From: Mucilaginibacter sp.
GTDB lineage: Bacteria; Bacteroidota; Bacteroidia; Sphingobacteriales; Sphingobacteriaceae
DNA: 40,865 bases
Direction: 5' to 3'
Assembly (NCBI GenBank): GCA_028288285.1
Contig: JAQBNZ010000061.1
Coordinates: 1 to 40,865, forward strand
The first letter of the stretch is position 1. Each line of letters starts with the position of its first letter. Of this stretch, positions 7,131 to 15,399 are shown piece by piece. A program made the translations under genes and the position numbers. Below the pieces are notes generated by a model. The model saw nothing but the letters and a program-made list of their open reading frames with translations. It made no database searches and was not told the DNA's origin.

Positions 7131-8465
7131 TCACACCTTCACTTCCTTTTTATGCAATAAGTGGGTTACTATTTCTTTTAACTCCTGGTAGCCTAATGTA
7201 AAAATGTCTGTTACAGTAAATTTAAGATGCTTTTTAAGCTGCCAATAACCAAATATGGCACCCGTTAAGAAGGTGAACAAGGAGGCAACAGCCACACCAT
7301 ATAAGTTATGAAATAAATAGATGCCTATAAAATCGCCAATAACGTTTACTATCAACATTAAAATTACTTTGATCATATTAAGGTGCGGCTTACCAATTAT
7401 ATCAAGGGTGACACCAAAAAATTTGTCGATAGGCAGTAGCATTACATAGCATATAAAAATTCGGAAAATGCTCACGGCATCTGTATTGTCAAATTTTTTA
7501 CCAAACAATATATTGATAACAGTTCCGCCGAGTATAAAAGCCGCAATGGCTATTGGTATAAATAGTACGGTTAACATACCTGCATATCTTTTCATGATAA
7601 TTGCAACACCTGCTTGATCTTTACGGTGTACAGCCGATGATAACTCAGGCATAGCGGTAGCAATAAAGCTGCGTATAGGTATCTGAAAAATTTCAAGCAA
7701 GCGCTGTGGTATATAATATATACCCACCAGCTCAACAGGAAACTTTGATTTAATTATAAAGGTATCTGAACTACTTAATAATGTTGAAATTAATGTTGTA
7801 CCTACACTAAACTTGCCAAAATGGACAAGCTCTTGCATTGATTGTTTTGTTTTGTATTTTATGGTACGAGTCTTAGACCATCCTGTAAATATGCAAACCA
7901 GGCTGGTAAAAATGTTATTTGCAAGGTAGCAGTATATAACTGTTTGAAAGTTAAGGTTATGCATGAATATTAACCCAAGCACACCTAATAAAAAACCAAT
8001 CTGATTTACCAATTGTAATATGAGTAATTTATCAAAACGCTCTTCGGCGGGTAATAACCACGATGCTATTGCTGATGGCAAAGTGCATATGTAAATTATA
8101 CCAAACCATTTAATTGTGGCAACTACATCAGGGTTACTGCTTTTAAAGAATAGGTAAAGTAAAAAGTCTATTATTACTAAAGAAAGGGTTAAGATAAAGC
8201 CCACTGACCATGCAGAACCTGCTACATTTATAGCCCGCTTTTTACTGGCACCAGCATAAAACTTTATTACAGATGTTTGCATAAATCCTGTTCGGAAGGT
8301 ATCAGCAAGGGTGAATACGATTAGAAAGAATATGTAATTACCAAAATCAACCTTATGCAGGTTGTGTGCCATTAATGATAGTACAAGCATACCTATTACA
8401 GGCATTGCTGCATTACTGATCAGGGAAATGGTATGCTTATTTACAATCTTTTTAAAAAACGACAT
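7131..8465 (-). CDS. Wzx-type polysaccharide flippase
   Basis: A 444-aa integral membrane protein of the MOP/oligosaccharide-flippase superfamily, with about 12 hydrophobic helices from residue 10 to 420 and a short charged tail. The N-terminal helix pair (AAMPVIGMLVLSLMAHNL then FGNYIFFLIVFTLADTFRTG) is the familiar opening of polysaccharide-biosynthesis family proteins. It should move lipid-linked repeat units across the inner membrane before polymerisation. It lies 15 bp after the acetyltransferase gene in the same operon, beside the putative polymerase gene, which fits a Wzx/Wzy-type pathway. Confidence 0.85.
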   Translation of the reverse strand: MSFFKKIVNKHTISLISNAAMPVIGMLVLSLMAHNLHKVDFGNYIFFLIVFTLADTFRTGFMQTSVIKFYAGASKKRAINVAGSAWSVGFILTLSLVIIDFLLYLFFKSSNPDVVATIKWFGIIYICTLPSAIASWLLPAEERFDKLLILQLVNQIGFLLGVLGLIFMHNLNFQTVIYCYLANNIFTSLVCIFTGWSKTRTIKYKTKQSMQELVHFGKFSVGTTLISTLLSSSDTFIIKSKFPVELVGIYYIPQRLLEIFQIPIRSFIATAMPELSSAVHRKDQAGVAIIMKRYAGMLTVLFIPIAIAAFILGGTVINILFGKKFDNTDAVSIFRIFICYVMLLPIDKFFGVTLDIIGKPHLNMIKVILMLIVNVIGDFIGIYLFHNLYGVAVASLFTFLTGAIFGYWQLKKHLKFTVTDIFTLGYQELKEIVTHLLHKKEVKV

Positions 8466-8480
8466 ATGGTAAAATTCAGC

Positions 8481-9095
8481 TTAAGTCCGTTCCCAGCTGC
8501 CGGTTTCAAAATTATACTGTTTTATTACTCTTGCAGGGTTCCCAACTGCAACACAATAGGCAGGGATATCCTTGGTAATCACACTCCCAGCTCCTATTAT
8601 TGCATTTTTACCAATTGTTACACCAGCTGTAATTGAGCTGTTTGCACCCACCCAAACGTTATCATTAATAATTATTTGCTTAGTTGTTACCTTTTGTAAG
8701 CGCGGAGGGAGTGTCACATCCTCAAAGCCATGGTTTAAGCCCGAGATTACAATATTTTGTGCAAGCATTACATAATTACCCAAAGTAACCGGGCCAATAA
8801 TAACATTACTTAGGCCTATGCCTGCATTGTTGCCTATTAAAACAGCTCCAACACCATTGTTTATTACAGCAAAATCTTCAATAATAGAATTCTCTCCAAT
8901 ACTGAAATCATTAAATGGAAACAAATCAAGTCTTGCATAAAATTTGATAACTACATTTTTACCACGTTTATGAAAAAATGGATTTACAAACCATTTTACC
9001 CATAGCCGCGGTTCGGCCCTTCCTTTAGAAACCAGGAGCCGGTGAACAAACTTTTTTAAATTTGGGTTTGATTTTATTTTGGATGCTAATGACAT
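8481..9095 (-). CDS. Hexapeptide-repeat acyltransferase (left-handed beta-helix)
   Basis: A 204-aa cytosolic O-acyltransferase of the MAT/WcaF-like group. The region from about residue 65 to 190 is built of hexapeptide turns ([LIV]-G-x-x-x-x), for example IGPVTLGNYVMLAQN, NVWVGANSSITAGVTIGKN and AIIGAGSVITKDIPA. The probable catalytic His lies in SGLNHGFED. It ends with the VGNPARVIK motif common to sugar acetyltransferases. It probably acetylates a sugar of the exopolysaccharide using acetyl-CoA. It starts 21 bp after the upstream polymerase gene. Confidence 0.87.
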   Translation of the reverse strand: MSLASKIKSNPNLKKFVHRLLVSKGRAEPRLWVKWFVNPFFHKRGKNVVIKFYARLDLFPFNDFSIGENSIIEDFAVINNGVGAVLIGNNAGIGLSNVIIGPVTLGNYVMLAQNIVISGLNHGFEDVTLPPRLQKVTTKQIIINDNVWVGANSSITAGVTIGKNAIIGAGSVITKDIPAYCVAVGNPARVIKQYNFETGSWERT

Positions 9096-9116
9096 TATTG
9101 ATAGCTATTCAGCGTA

Positions 9117-10613
9117 TTAATTTATTAACACTTTATTGGTTTCATTCTCTTGTAGTTCCTTATCCAGCCTCATTGTTACTATCAACAATGCACTTGCAAG
9201 ATAAAATAAAATATTAGAAGGGTATTGTACGAGTGCCTGTTGCGGAGAGTTACCTACATTAAATACAAATATTACCAATGCCATTGCCAAACAATAATTC
9301 TTCAGTTCGGGGTTTTTGATAAGGTAATAGTTATTAATACCTGTTTTTAATATTACAAACATCAATGTGCAAAACAAAAATAAACCAATCCAGCCCATTT
9401 CAACGGCTACACGTACGTAACCACTATCAGGCGGAAATTTAGCCAGCATGGAGTTTGGTGCAAACTTGCGGCCCCATAAACCTACTGAACCTAAGCCACC
9501 TCCAATTGGGTGCGATAGTATATACGGCTTTATTCTCTTTTGATTTTCAATCCTAACGTTATAAGAGGCATCTTTTGCAGGGTTAAATGCCGACTGGAAA
9601 CGCTTTATAAGAGGGTTGCTGGTGGGGGCAACTATAATGAAACCCAGCAAAAGGCCAGCAGCAGCCACAAAGAATAATATTTTTTTGTTAAACTTAAGAA
9701 TGGCCAGCAATGCCATGGCAGCAGGCAGCAAAACATACGCAGCTCTACTTCCAGAGTATAACATTGTGAGTAAAAAGAACGGGACAGCTAACCACAACAG
9801 GATTTTTTTTATGATAGAAATATCTTGAAAAGTAAAAACTATACACATTACTGCAGCTACTACCAGGTTGTATGAATAAGTAGTAGGGTCAGGAAATATA
9901 CCCACCTTACGTAAGTGGCCCTCTATAAATAAAAAGCTAAGCACTTCGGGGTTGGAATAATACCATTTTTTCTCAAATGAAAGTAATCCAAAGTTCTCTT
10001 GCTGAAAACCTGATATTGCAGCAAGAAGTGCTAAGAACAGCCACAACTTCATTAGAAACCTTATATATTCAACAGACCGTATATGATATACAAACACAAA
10101 AAATACTAATAACAGAAAACCTATTGTTCTTACTGTATATAGCCAGGCTAATATACTTGGGGAAGCCGGGTTTATTGCTTCAAATAAATTATAAGCAAGC
10201 CAGATCAATATTAAATAACTTATGGGGTTTTGAAAGTAACTCCAGCTATAGTCATATTTTTTCTTTAAAAAGAAACCGAAAACAAGCAGATAAGTGATGG
10301 CATCCATTAAAATACCCAATGGTACGCCTTCAGGTACCACTTTCGCTGCATAATTAATGAAAAAGGCAGCAATTACATATACAGCTATGCCAAACCGGGG
10401 GTAAGCCACTATCCCTAAAACAACAGGTATACCTACAAATAACACCATTAACGCACCGGCTGCAATAACGCCTCCTTTGGCTACAACCGCGCCAATAAAT
10501 ATGGCAACAGGCAATAAAAGCAAAATAAGGTTAAAAGTAGTAAGGTTGCTAAAAACCACCTTTCTACTTAAAAAACCTTTAAGCCCGTTTTGTGCCTGGT
10601 TGTTTAACATCAT
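9117..10613 (-). CDS. O-antigen ligase/polymerase family membrane protein (Wzy-like)
   Basis: A 498-aa polytopic protein with about 11-12 hydrophobic segments. The Wzy_C signature region is around residues 280-400: YSGSRAAYVLLPAAMALLA, then a periplasmic loop with NVRIENQKRIKPYILSHPI and GGGLGSVGLWGRKF, as in O-antigen ligase/polymerase families. Given the flippase and chain-length regulator alongside, a Wzy-type repeat-unit polymerase is more likely than a ligase; sequence alone does not separate them. It ends 21 bp before the acetyltransferase start. Confidence 0.83.
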   Translation of the reverse strand: MMLNNQAQNGLKGFLSRKVVFSNLTTFNLILLLLPVAIFIGAVVAKGGVIAAGALMVLFVGIPVVLGIVAYPRFGIAVYVIAAFFINYAAKVVPEGVPLGILMDAITYLLVFGFFLKKKYDYSWSYFQNPISYLILIWLAYNLFEAINPASPSILAWLYTVRTIGFLLLVFFVFVYHIRSVEYIRFLMKLWLFLALLAAISGFQQENFGLLSFEKKWYYSNPEVLSFLFIEGHLRKVGIFPDPTTYSYNLVVAAVMCIVFTFQDISIIKKILLWLAVPFFLLTMLYSGSRAAYVLLPAAMALLAILKFNKKILFFVAAAGLLLGFIIVAPTSNPLIKRFQSAFNPAKDASYNVRIENQKRIKPYILSHPIGGGLGSVGLWGRKFAPNSMLAKFPPDSGYVRVAVEMGWIGLFLFCTLMFVILKTGINNYYLIKNPELKNYCLAMALVIFVFNVGNSPQQALVQYPSNILFYLASALLIVTMRLDKELQENETNKVLIN

Positions 10614-10619
10614 TAATAA

Positions 10620-10757
10620 TTATGCAAGGAAAATTTTAACGGCCCAAACAAAAACCCCAACAAATACAAATAAGATAGCCGCCTTGCGCGTTTTTTGCTC
10701 AAGTGGAGTCAAATCTTTGTAAAGGTCTGTTTGGTTTTCTTTTGGTTCAATTTTCAT
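10620..10757 (-). CDS. 45-aa single-pass membrane peptide
   Basis: A small ORF in the gap between the Wzz/kinase and polymerase genes. It reads MKIEPKENQTDLYKDLTPLE, then a short basic stretch (QKTRKAA) and one hydrophobic helix (ILFVFVGVFVWAVKIFLA) to a TAA stop. Positive residues before the helix predict an N-in topology with the C-terminus at or just across the membrane. Its stop lies 6 bp before the polymerase start and its ATG lies 42 bp after the upstream stop, so it fits the operon spacing. No family recognised. A role as an accessory subunit of the polymerase or copolymerase is a guess. Confidence 0.6.
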   Translation of the reverse strand: MKIEPKENQTDLYKDLTPLEQKTRKAAILFVFVGVFVWAVKIFLA

Positions 10758-10799
10758 TTTATATAGCAGTTACTGCCTCAGTAAAGTGGGTGCTACGTA

Positions 10800-12944
10800 T
10801 CAGGATCTGTCTTTAATATTAGCCTTATTTAATATCCAGCCCGCAAATTTCCCGTTCAGGTTTTTCAAAAACTTAATATCTTCTTTTTGTGATTTTTTAA
10901 TGCTTTTACCAGCTTCAAAAACCGCAATTATTTTATTGGCAAACAATAACCACTCCTTTGATTTATTAAGTGATGATAGGGGCGGTGTTTCAATTATAAT
11001 AATATCATACTTAAGCTTTAACTCACTAAACTTACTACGGATAAAGTTTTCGTCGCTAACTTCAAGCAGGGTAATATCACCGCCATGGTTGCCTATCACA
11101 TTTATATTATTTGAAATGGAATTATAGTTATCAGGATTGTTTTTAAAATAATCTTCAAGATATAATTTTGGGTGTGCCGTTTGGCTAATGGTTGGATTTA
11201 AAAAGTTGCCATCAATTAATAACACTTTTTTATTAATCATGGAGTAAGAATAGGCCAGGCTTATGGCTAAAACCGTTTTGCCCTCATGATTAGCCAGACT
11301 GGTAACAGCCAGTACCTTTTCGCCCCGCAGTTCCTGATCAACCTCAAAACGTATTGACCGGATCAGTTCTTTAAACTGTTTCATTTTTTCGCGGTGCTCA
11401 ACATCCCAAAGTTTTTTAAGATCAAGTGAGCCGCCGCTTATCGTATTTAAAAAACCAAGTAAAGGGAGCTTGGTGTTATTTGCTAATTGGGCAGGATCTT
11501 TTATTGTTTCATCAAAAAAGAATATCACAAACAATATAATCACACAAAAGGTAAAGCTGGCAATACCGCTTAATATAATAAGCAGCATTTTTTTAGAAGG
11601 TTCTGCAACATCGGGCGCAGCCTTGTCTACCAATCTTACTTTAACAGAGTTGGTTAATCTGAAATTGGTTTCATTAAACCTGTTCAAGGCATCCATGTAC
11701 TCCTTAATGGCCATATCAATGTCAAATTGATATTTCTTAACAGTGGCATCAAATGGTACAAGCCTGTTATATTTTGTATTTAATTCACTTAATGCCTTGT
11801 TGATAGATGAGATACTGTATTTGGCAAGATCCCTGTTTATTTCCAGTAGTGCTCTTTGACGAACGAGTTCTTCCTTACCTATAAGCGGATTGGTTATGTA
11901 CTTGTCTGATGTTTGGTTTAACTGTTGTGTTAGCTTTAAGCTTAATGAATCTATTGAAGCTCTATATATAGGATTAAAATCGCTGCGTACATATCTGTCT
12001 GTAAGTAAATGTAATTGTTCCTGGGTAGTGGTTACCGCAAGGTTGTATTTACTTACTGATGCCTCAAGATATTGGCGATCTTTCGGGTCAAACTTTTCAT
12101 CAAGAGAATGTATTGTTCCGATATTTGCTGCCAGTTCTCTTTCTGCCTGTAATTTACGGTCATTATATTCAACTGTTTTGTCGAAAATAGATTTTGCCTG
12201 ATCTTCAAGGTTTAAGATGCCATTTTTTATCTTGTAGATTCTTAAACTATTAGTTTTTGAATTTAATGTATCGCGTTTTTCATTAACAAATTTTGATAGA
12301 TAATCAACCGCATCATTCTCATTCTTTTTTATGGTATGCGTGTAGTAGTCAATAAATTCGATGCTTAATGTATTTACTACAAATGCCGAAAGCTGTGCAC
12401 TGTCTGATTCATAACCTACCAATATAAAATCGCTGTCTTGGTCTCTAACTACGTAAAGATCTGCCCGTAAAGAACGCTCGTCATATTTCATTGACCTAAG
12501 CAATTCATTTAAACCCTTTTCATCATTTATATAAAAAGATAGTGATTCAAGGTGATTGGCCTTATCTGTGTATACCTGTATCGCGTGTTTACGTGCGGCA
12601 TCGCTTAAGGTTAATAAAAGCTTACTGGGTTTCCTGAACGGTACCGGATCAGTAAGGTCATGTATCATTAACCTGTATGAAACCTGGTTAACAAGCTTTT
12701 TAAGCTTCATTATCTCTATCAGGTTGCTGAATTTATGGGTTAATTGCTGATCCTGAGCAATACCCGTAGGATCAAGCATATGGCTTGATTCATCAACAAG
12801 GCCGGTAGCTATTTGCGTGGTTGATACATACTTGTCTGCAAGGTTTTTTACCAGAAAATAAGAAACTATAATTGTTACAAGCGGAATTATTATCAGCAGG
12901 TTTATATGTTTCCATAAAACTTTTAAAAAATTACCTAATTCCAT
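10800..12944 (-). CDS. Polysaccharide co-polymerase / BY-kinase-like protein (Wzz-Wzc type)
   Basis: A 714-aa inner-membrane protein that should control chain length and export. A Wzz domain is bounded by membrane helices at about 15-34 and 452-475, with a long coiled-coil-rich periplasmic region between. The cytosolic ATPase (about 540-705) has a Walker A-like ANHEGKT (Lys556), Walker A' VLLIDGN (Asp578) and Walker B IIIIETPP (Glu652). Canonical BY-kinases have GEGKS/T, LLIDxDxR and IIDTPP, so the signature residues are altered. The C-terminus (NKANIKDRS) has no tyrosine cluster. ATP binding is plausible, but autokinase activity is doubtful. It starts 1 bp after the TolC-like stop. Confidence 0.85.
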   Translation of the reverse strand: MELGNFLKVLWKHINLLIIIPLVTIIVSYFLVKNLADKYVSTTQIATGLVDESSHMLDPTGIAQDQQLTHKFSNLIEIMKLKKLVNQVSYRLMIHDLTDPVPFRKPSKLLLTLSDAARKHAIQVYTDKANHLESLSFYINDEKGLNELLRSMKYDERSLRADLYVVRDQDSDFILVGYESDSAQLSAFVVNTLSIEFIDYYTHTIKKNENDAVDYLSKFVNEKRDTLNSKTNSLRIYKIKNGILNLEDQAKSIFDKTVEYNDRKLQAERELAANIGTIHSLDEKFDPKDRQYLEASVSKYNLAVTTTQEQLHLLTDRYVRSDFNPIYRASIDSLSLKLTQQLNQTSDKYITNPLIGKEELVRQRALLEINRDLAKYSISSINKALSELNTKYNRLVPFDATVKKYQFDIDMAIKEYMDALNRFNETNFRLTNSVKVRLVDKAAPDVAEPSKKMLLIILSGIASFTFCVIILFVIFFFDETIKDPAQLANNTKLPLLGFLNTISGGSLDLKKLWDVEHREKMKQFKELIRSIRFEVDQELRGEKVLAVTSLANHEGKTVLAISLAYSYSMINKKVLLIDGNFLNPTISQTAHPKLYLEDYFKNNPDNYNSISNNINVIGNHGGDITLLEVSDENFIRSKFSELKLKYDIIIIETPPLSSLNKSKEWLLFANKIIAVFEAGKSIKKSQKEDIKFLKNLNGKFAGWILNKANIKDRS

Positions 12945-12945
12945 G

Positions 12946-13632
12946 TTATTTAACCTCTTCTAATTTCACACCCAAAATTTCTTCAAGGTTGGTTTTTGCC
13001 ATTAACATGGCCAATTCGGCCTGTACTTTAAAACCGTTTTGATTATACAGGCTTGTTAAAGACTCATTATAAACCAGAAATGTAGTTTCGTTTTTTTGGA
13101 ACGCATATTTTAGCTGCCCTACAGCAGTTTGGCCATCAATTACTGCACCTGAACGTAAACGAACTTCGGCCTGGGCCGCCAGATAGGTAAAATATAAACG
13201 CTTAACCTGTGCCTCAATGCTTAATAAATATTCGCTTTGCTGCGCTTTTGCAATATTATAGGTTTCTTTAGCGGCATGTATAGTATAAGGCTTTGTAAAA
13301 ATTTGCCCAATGTTTATCGATACACTTAACTGGTAGCCATTAAAAATGGTAGGCTGTAAAAGGTTTTGAGAATTTTTTGGCTGATATATGTACGATGCTG
13401 TAAAAACATCCAGCCATGACATCTTTGAGCCGTTGTAGTTGGTTTTTGCCAAATTTACCTGACTTTGGCGCACCTTCATTTCAGGAAAATTCTTTTTTGC
13501 AGTAGCTATCAGTTTTTCAAGATAAGGATAATTAACATCAGCAATGAAGCTGGTTGCCTGCGCATGTAATCGTGTAGTAAATAGGAAGCTAAGTAATATA
13601 ATAATACTAAGTAATCTTAATGTAGTGTTCAT
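12946..13632 (-). CDS. Short TolC-like outer-membrane efflux family protein
   Basis: A 228-aa protein with a cleavable signal peptide (hydrophobic core IIILLSFLF, cleavage likely after LHA-Q). The remainder has the long amphipathic helices and turns of the outer-membrane efflux protein family (NYNGSKMSWLDVFTASYIYQ, LSVSINIGQIF, IEAQVKRLYFTYLAAQAEVR). It is about half the usual TolC length of 430-480 residues, corresponding to one structural repeat, so the channel might need more copies per ring or it may serve another periplasmic role. No Wza-type exporter lies in the window, so this may be the outer-membrane partner of the Wzz protein. Confidence 0.75.
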   Translation of the reverse strand: MNTTLRLLSIIILLSFLFTTRLHAQATSFIADVNYPYLEKLIATAKKNFPEMKVRQSQVNLAKTNYNGSKMSWLDVFTASYIYQPKNSQNLLQPTIFNGYQLSVSINIGQIFTKPYTIHAAKETYNIAKAQQSEYLLSIEAQVKRLYFTYLAAQAEVRLRSGAVIDGQTAVGQLKYAFQKNETTFLVYNESLTSLYNQNGFKVQAELAMLMAKTNLEEILGVKLEEVK

Positions 13633-13640
13633 TCGTTTAA

Positions 13641-14735
13641 TTAAACTTTCTCTTTCTGAAACAAAGCGGGTACCGTTCCAACTATGATTTTAAGATCAAG
13701 CCAGAATGAATATTTTTGGGCATAAAAGTTATCCAGTTTTTTTCTTTCCCGTTCAGACATGTCTTCTTTTCCGCGTTTGCTTATTTGCCATAGGCCCGTT
13801 AAACCGGCAGGCCCTAAAAAACGCATTGACCATTCATTGGAGGTAAGCATTTCTGCTTCATAAACCGGCAAAGGCCTGTTTCCTACTACAGACATGTCTC
13901 CTCTTAAAATATTAAATAACTGCGGTAATTCATCTAAGCTTGAATTACGTAAAAAATTTCCAAGTTTTGTAACTCTTGGGTCGTTCTTTATTTTTACAAA
14001 GGCAGATTTGATAGTGCCTTCTTCTTCAATAGCATACTGATTATTTGTTTCTGATAGCTGCGCCAATAGTTGATCAGCATCAGTACGCATTGATCTGAAC
14101 TTATAAAAATCAAATATTTTATAACCTGTGCCCACACGTTTGCTTTTATAAAAAATAGGCCCCTTTGAATCAAATTTGATCAGTATTGCTACAATAAACA
14201 ATACAGGCAACAGGCATATTAGCATTATTGTAGATATAAAAAGATCAATAAAACGTTTGCCAGCGGGCATTTTGTATGTAATATCAACTTCTTTTGAAAG
14301 CTCAAGTAACCTTGGCCTTATCAGTTTAAACCTAACCAAAAAATTAAGCCTTTCTCTTAAATCGGAAGTTGAGAAGGGATATGTATAAAAGTCATGCAAT
14401 TTCATTTGCATGGCTTTTTGCACTAGTTTTTTATCATTACGGGTTGATATCATTACAATAATAAGCCCGTTCATAAGAAAGTTGGTTCTGAGCCTTTCAA
14501 CAAGCTGAAAACATTTTTCATCCTTATCAACCTCAACTAAAATTATATCAGGTATGGTTAAAATTGATTGATTGCCTAAGTAATCTTCAATGTCTTTAAG
14601 TGTGTCATTAAATTTAATGCGAAAGTCTTTACTCAAACCATCAGAGATCAAATCTTTTAATTCCAGTCCTGCATATGCGATACTGATTTGTGTGCCCGAA
14701 CTTTCATTCCAATCAGTTGCTGTCTGCTGCATCAT
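13641..14735 (-). CDS. Receiver-like domain fused to a sugar-phosphate transferase (initiating glycosyltransferase)
   Basis: A 364-aa fusion. Residues about 15-145 resemble a response-regulator receiver, but the usual phosphoacceptor Asp is replaced by Glu68 (IILVEVD), suggesting a locked or phosphate-independent state. Residues about 160-364 are a bacterial sugar transferase (WcaJ/PglC type): GKRFIDLFIS followed by a membrane helix (IMLICLLPVLFIVAILIKF), then KSKRVG, FYKFRSM, LRNSSLDELPQLFNIL, MSVVGNRPLP and GLTGLWQISKRG. It should transfer a hexose-1-phosphate to undecaprenyl phosphate, the first step of repeat-unit synthesis. Its 5' end overlaps the response-regulator gene by 23 bp, and it lies 8 bp before the TolC-like gene. 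Confidence 0.85.
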   Translation of the reverse strand: MMQQTATDWNESSGTQISIAYAGLELKDLISDGLSKDFRIKFNDTLKDIEDYLGNQSILTIPDIILVEVDKDEKCFQLVERLRTNFLMNGLIIVMISTRNDKKLVQKAMQMKLHDFYTYPFSTSDLRERLNFLVRFKLIRPRLLELSKEVDITYKMPAGKRFIDLFISTIMLICLLPVLFIVAILIKFDSKGPIFYKSKRVGTGYKIFDFYKFRSMRTDADQLLAQLSETNNQYAIEEEGTIKSAFVKIKNDPRVTKLGNFLRNSSLDELPQLFNILRGDMSVVGNRPLPVYEAEMLTSNEWSMRFLGPAGLTGLWQISKRGKEDMSERERKKLDNFYAQKYSFWLDLKIIVGTVPALFQKEKV

Positions 14736-15102
14736 AAACTTGTAGGGCTTGATTTATTGCTGTTTTTAAGGTTGTTGGATTGAAAGGCTTGTGTATGTAA
14801 GCTTCAACTGTAAATGGCATGTTAGCTACCTGCTCTTCAAGATCATGAGCAGCAGAAAGCAGTATAACAGGTATATTCCGGTAAAAACCACTTATTTTAA
14901 CATTCTTTACAAATGATTGTCCATCAAAATAAGGCATTTGCAGATCTGATATGATCAGTTTTGGCATATTACCATCTTCTAACCAGCCAAATGCTTCAAT
15001 ACCATTATTTTTTACAACTATATCATATTCCTTTGATAGAATAAAATTCAGAAGTTTTAATATGCTTAAATCGTCATCAACAATAAGTAATGTTTTTTTC
15101 AT
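14713..15102 (-). CDS. Stand-alone response-regulator receiver protein
   Basis: A 129-aa single receiver domain with no output domain (CheY-like). The acidic pocket is Asp10/Asp11 (LLIVDDD), the phosphoacceptor Asp53 (IISDLQMP), the switch Ser in ILLSA and the conserved Lys-Pro in YIHKPF. It is the first gene of the exopolysaccharide operon and overlaps the next gene, which itself starts with a degenerate receiver domain. It probably relays a kinase signal to the initiating transferase or another operon product by protein contact; no histidine kinase is present in the window. Confidence 0.88.
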   Translation of the reverse strand: MKKTLLIVDDDLSILKLLNFILSKEYDIVVKNNGIEAFGWLEDGNMPKLIISDLQMPYFDGQSFVKNVKISGFYRNIPVILLSAAHDLEEQVANMPFTVEAYIHKPFNPTTLKTAINQALQVYDAADSN

Positions 15103-15399
15103 TCCTATTTTTTACCGTGTTATATTATATATATGCTATTTATAAATGTGAAAAAGGTAAAAATTACCATACTTACGCTTATTATAAACAAGATTAAGCA
15201 TAATATTTTTATTAAACAGCCAGGTATACTAAATTATAAACTCAAATTTTTTATCTAAAAGTATATTAAATTATTCGCAAGTGAGTTTAATTCTACCATT
15301 AGAATCATAAATGTTAACAAATAATGATATTGTGGATTTTTAATCCAATATCTTCGTTCAGCTAAAGTTTACGTAACCAAATTAATAAAGTTTCCATTT
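15103..15399. promoter_or_regulatory. Divergent intergenic region between the exopolysaccharide operon and the FGGY kinase
   Basis: About 300 AT-rich bases that must carry promoters in both directions. The clearest structure is an inverted repeat at 15326-15352 (GATATT-GT-GGATT / AATCC-AATATC, 11 pairs with a 2-base bulge), 48 bp before the FGGY kinase ATG, which could be an operator or a hairpin in its leader. A short GGTAA/TTACC palindrome lies at about 15155-15168 on the exopolysaccharide side. I found no perfect TAnnTTTG box for the kinase. Confidence 0.4.
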
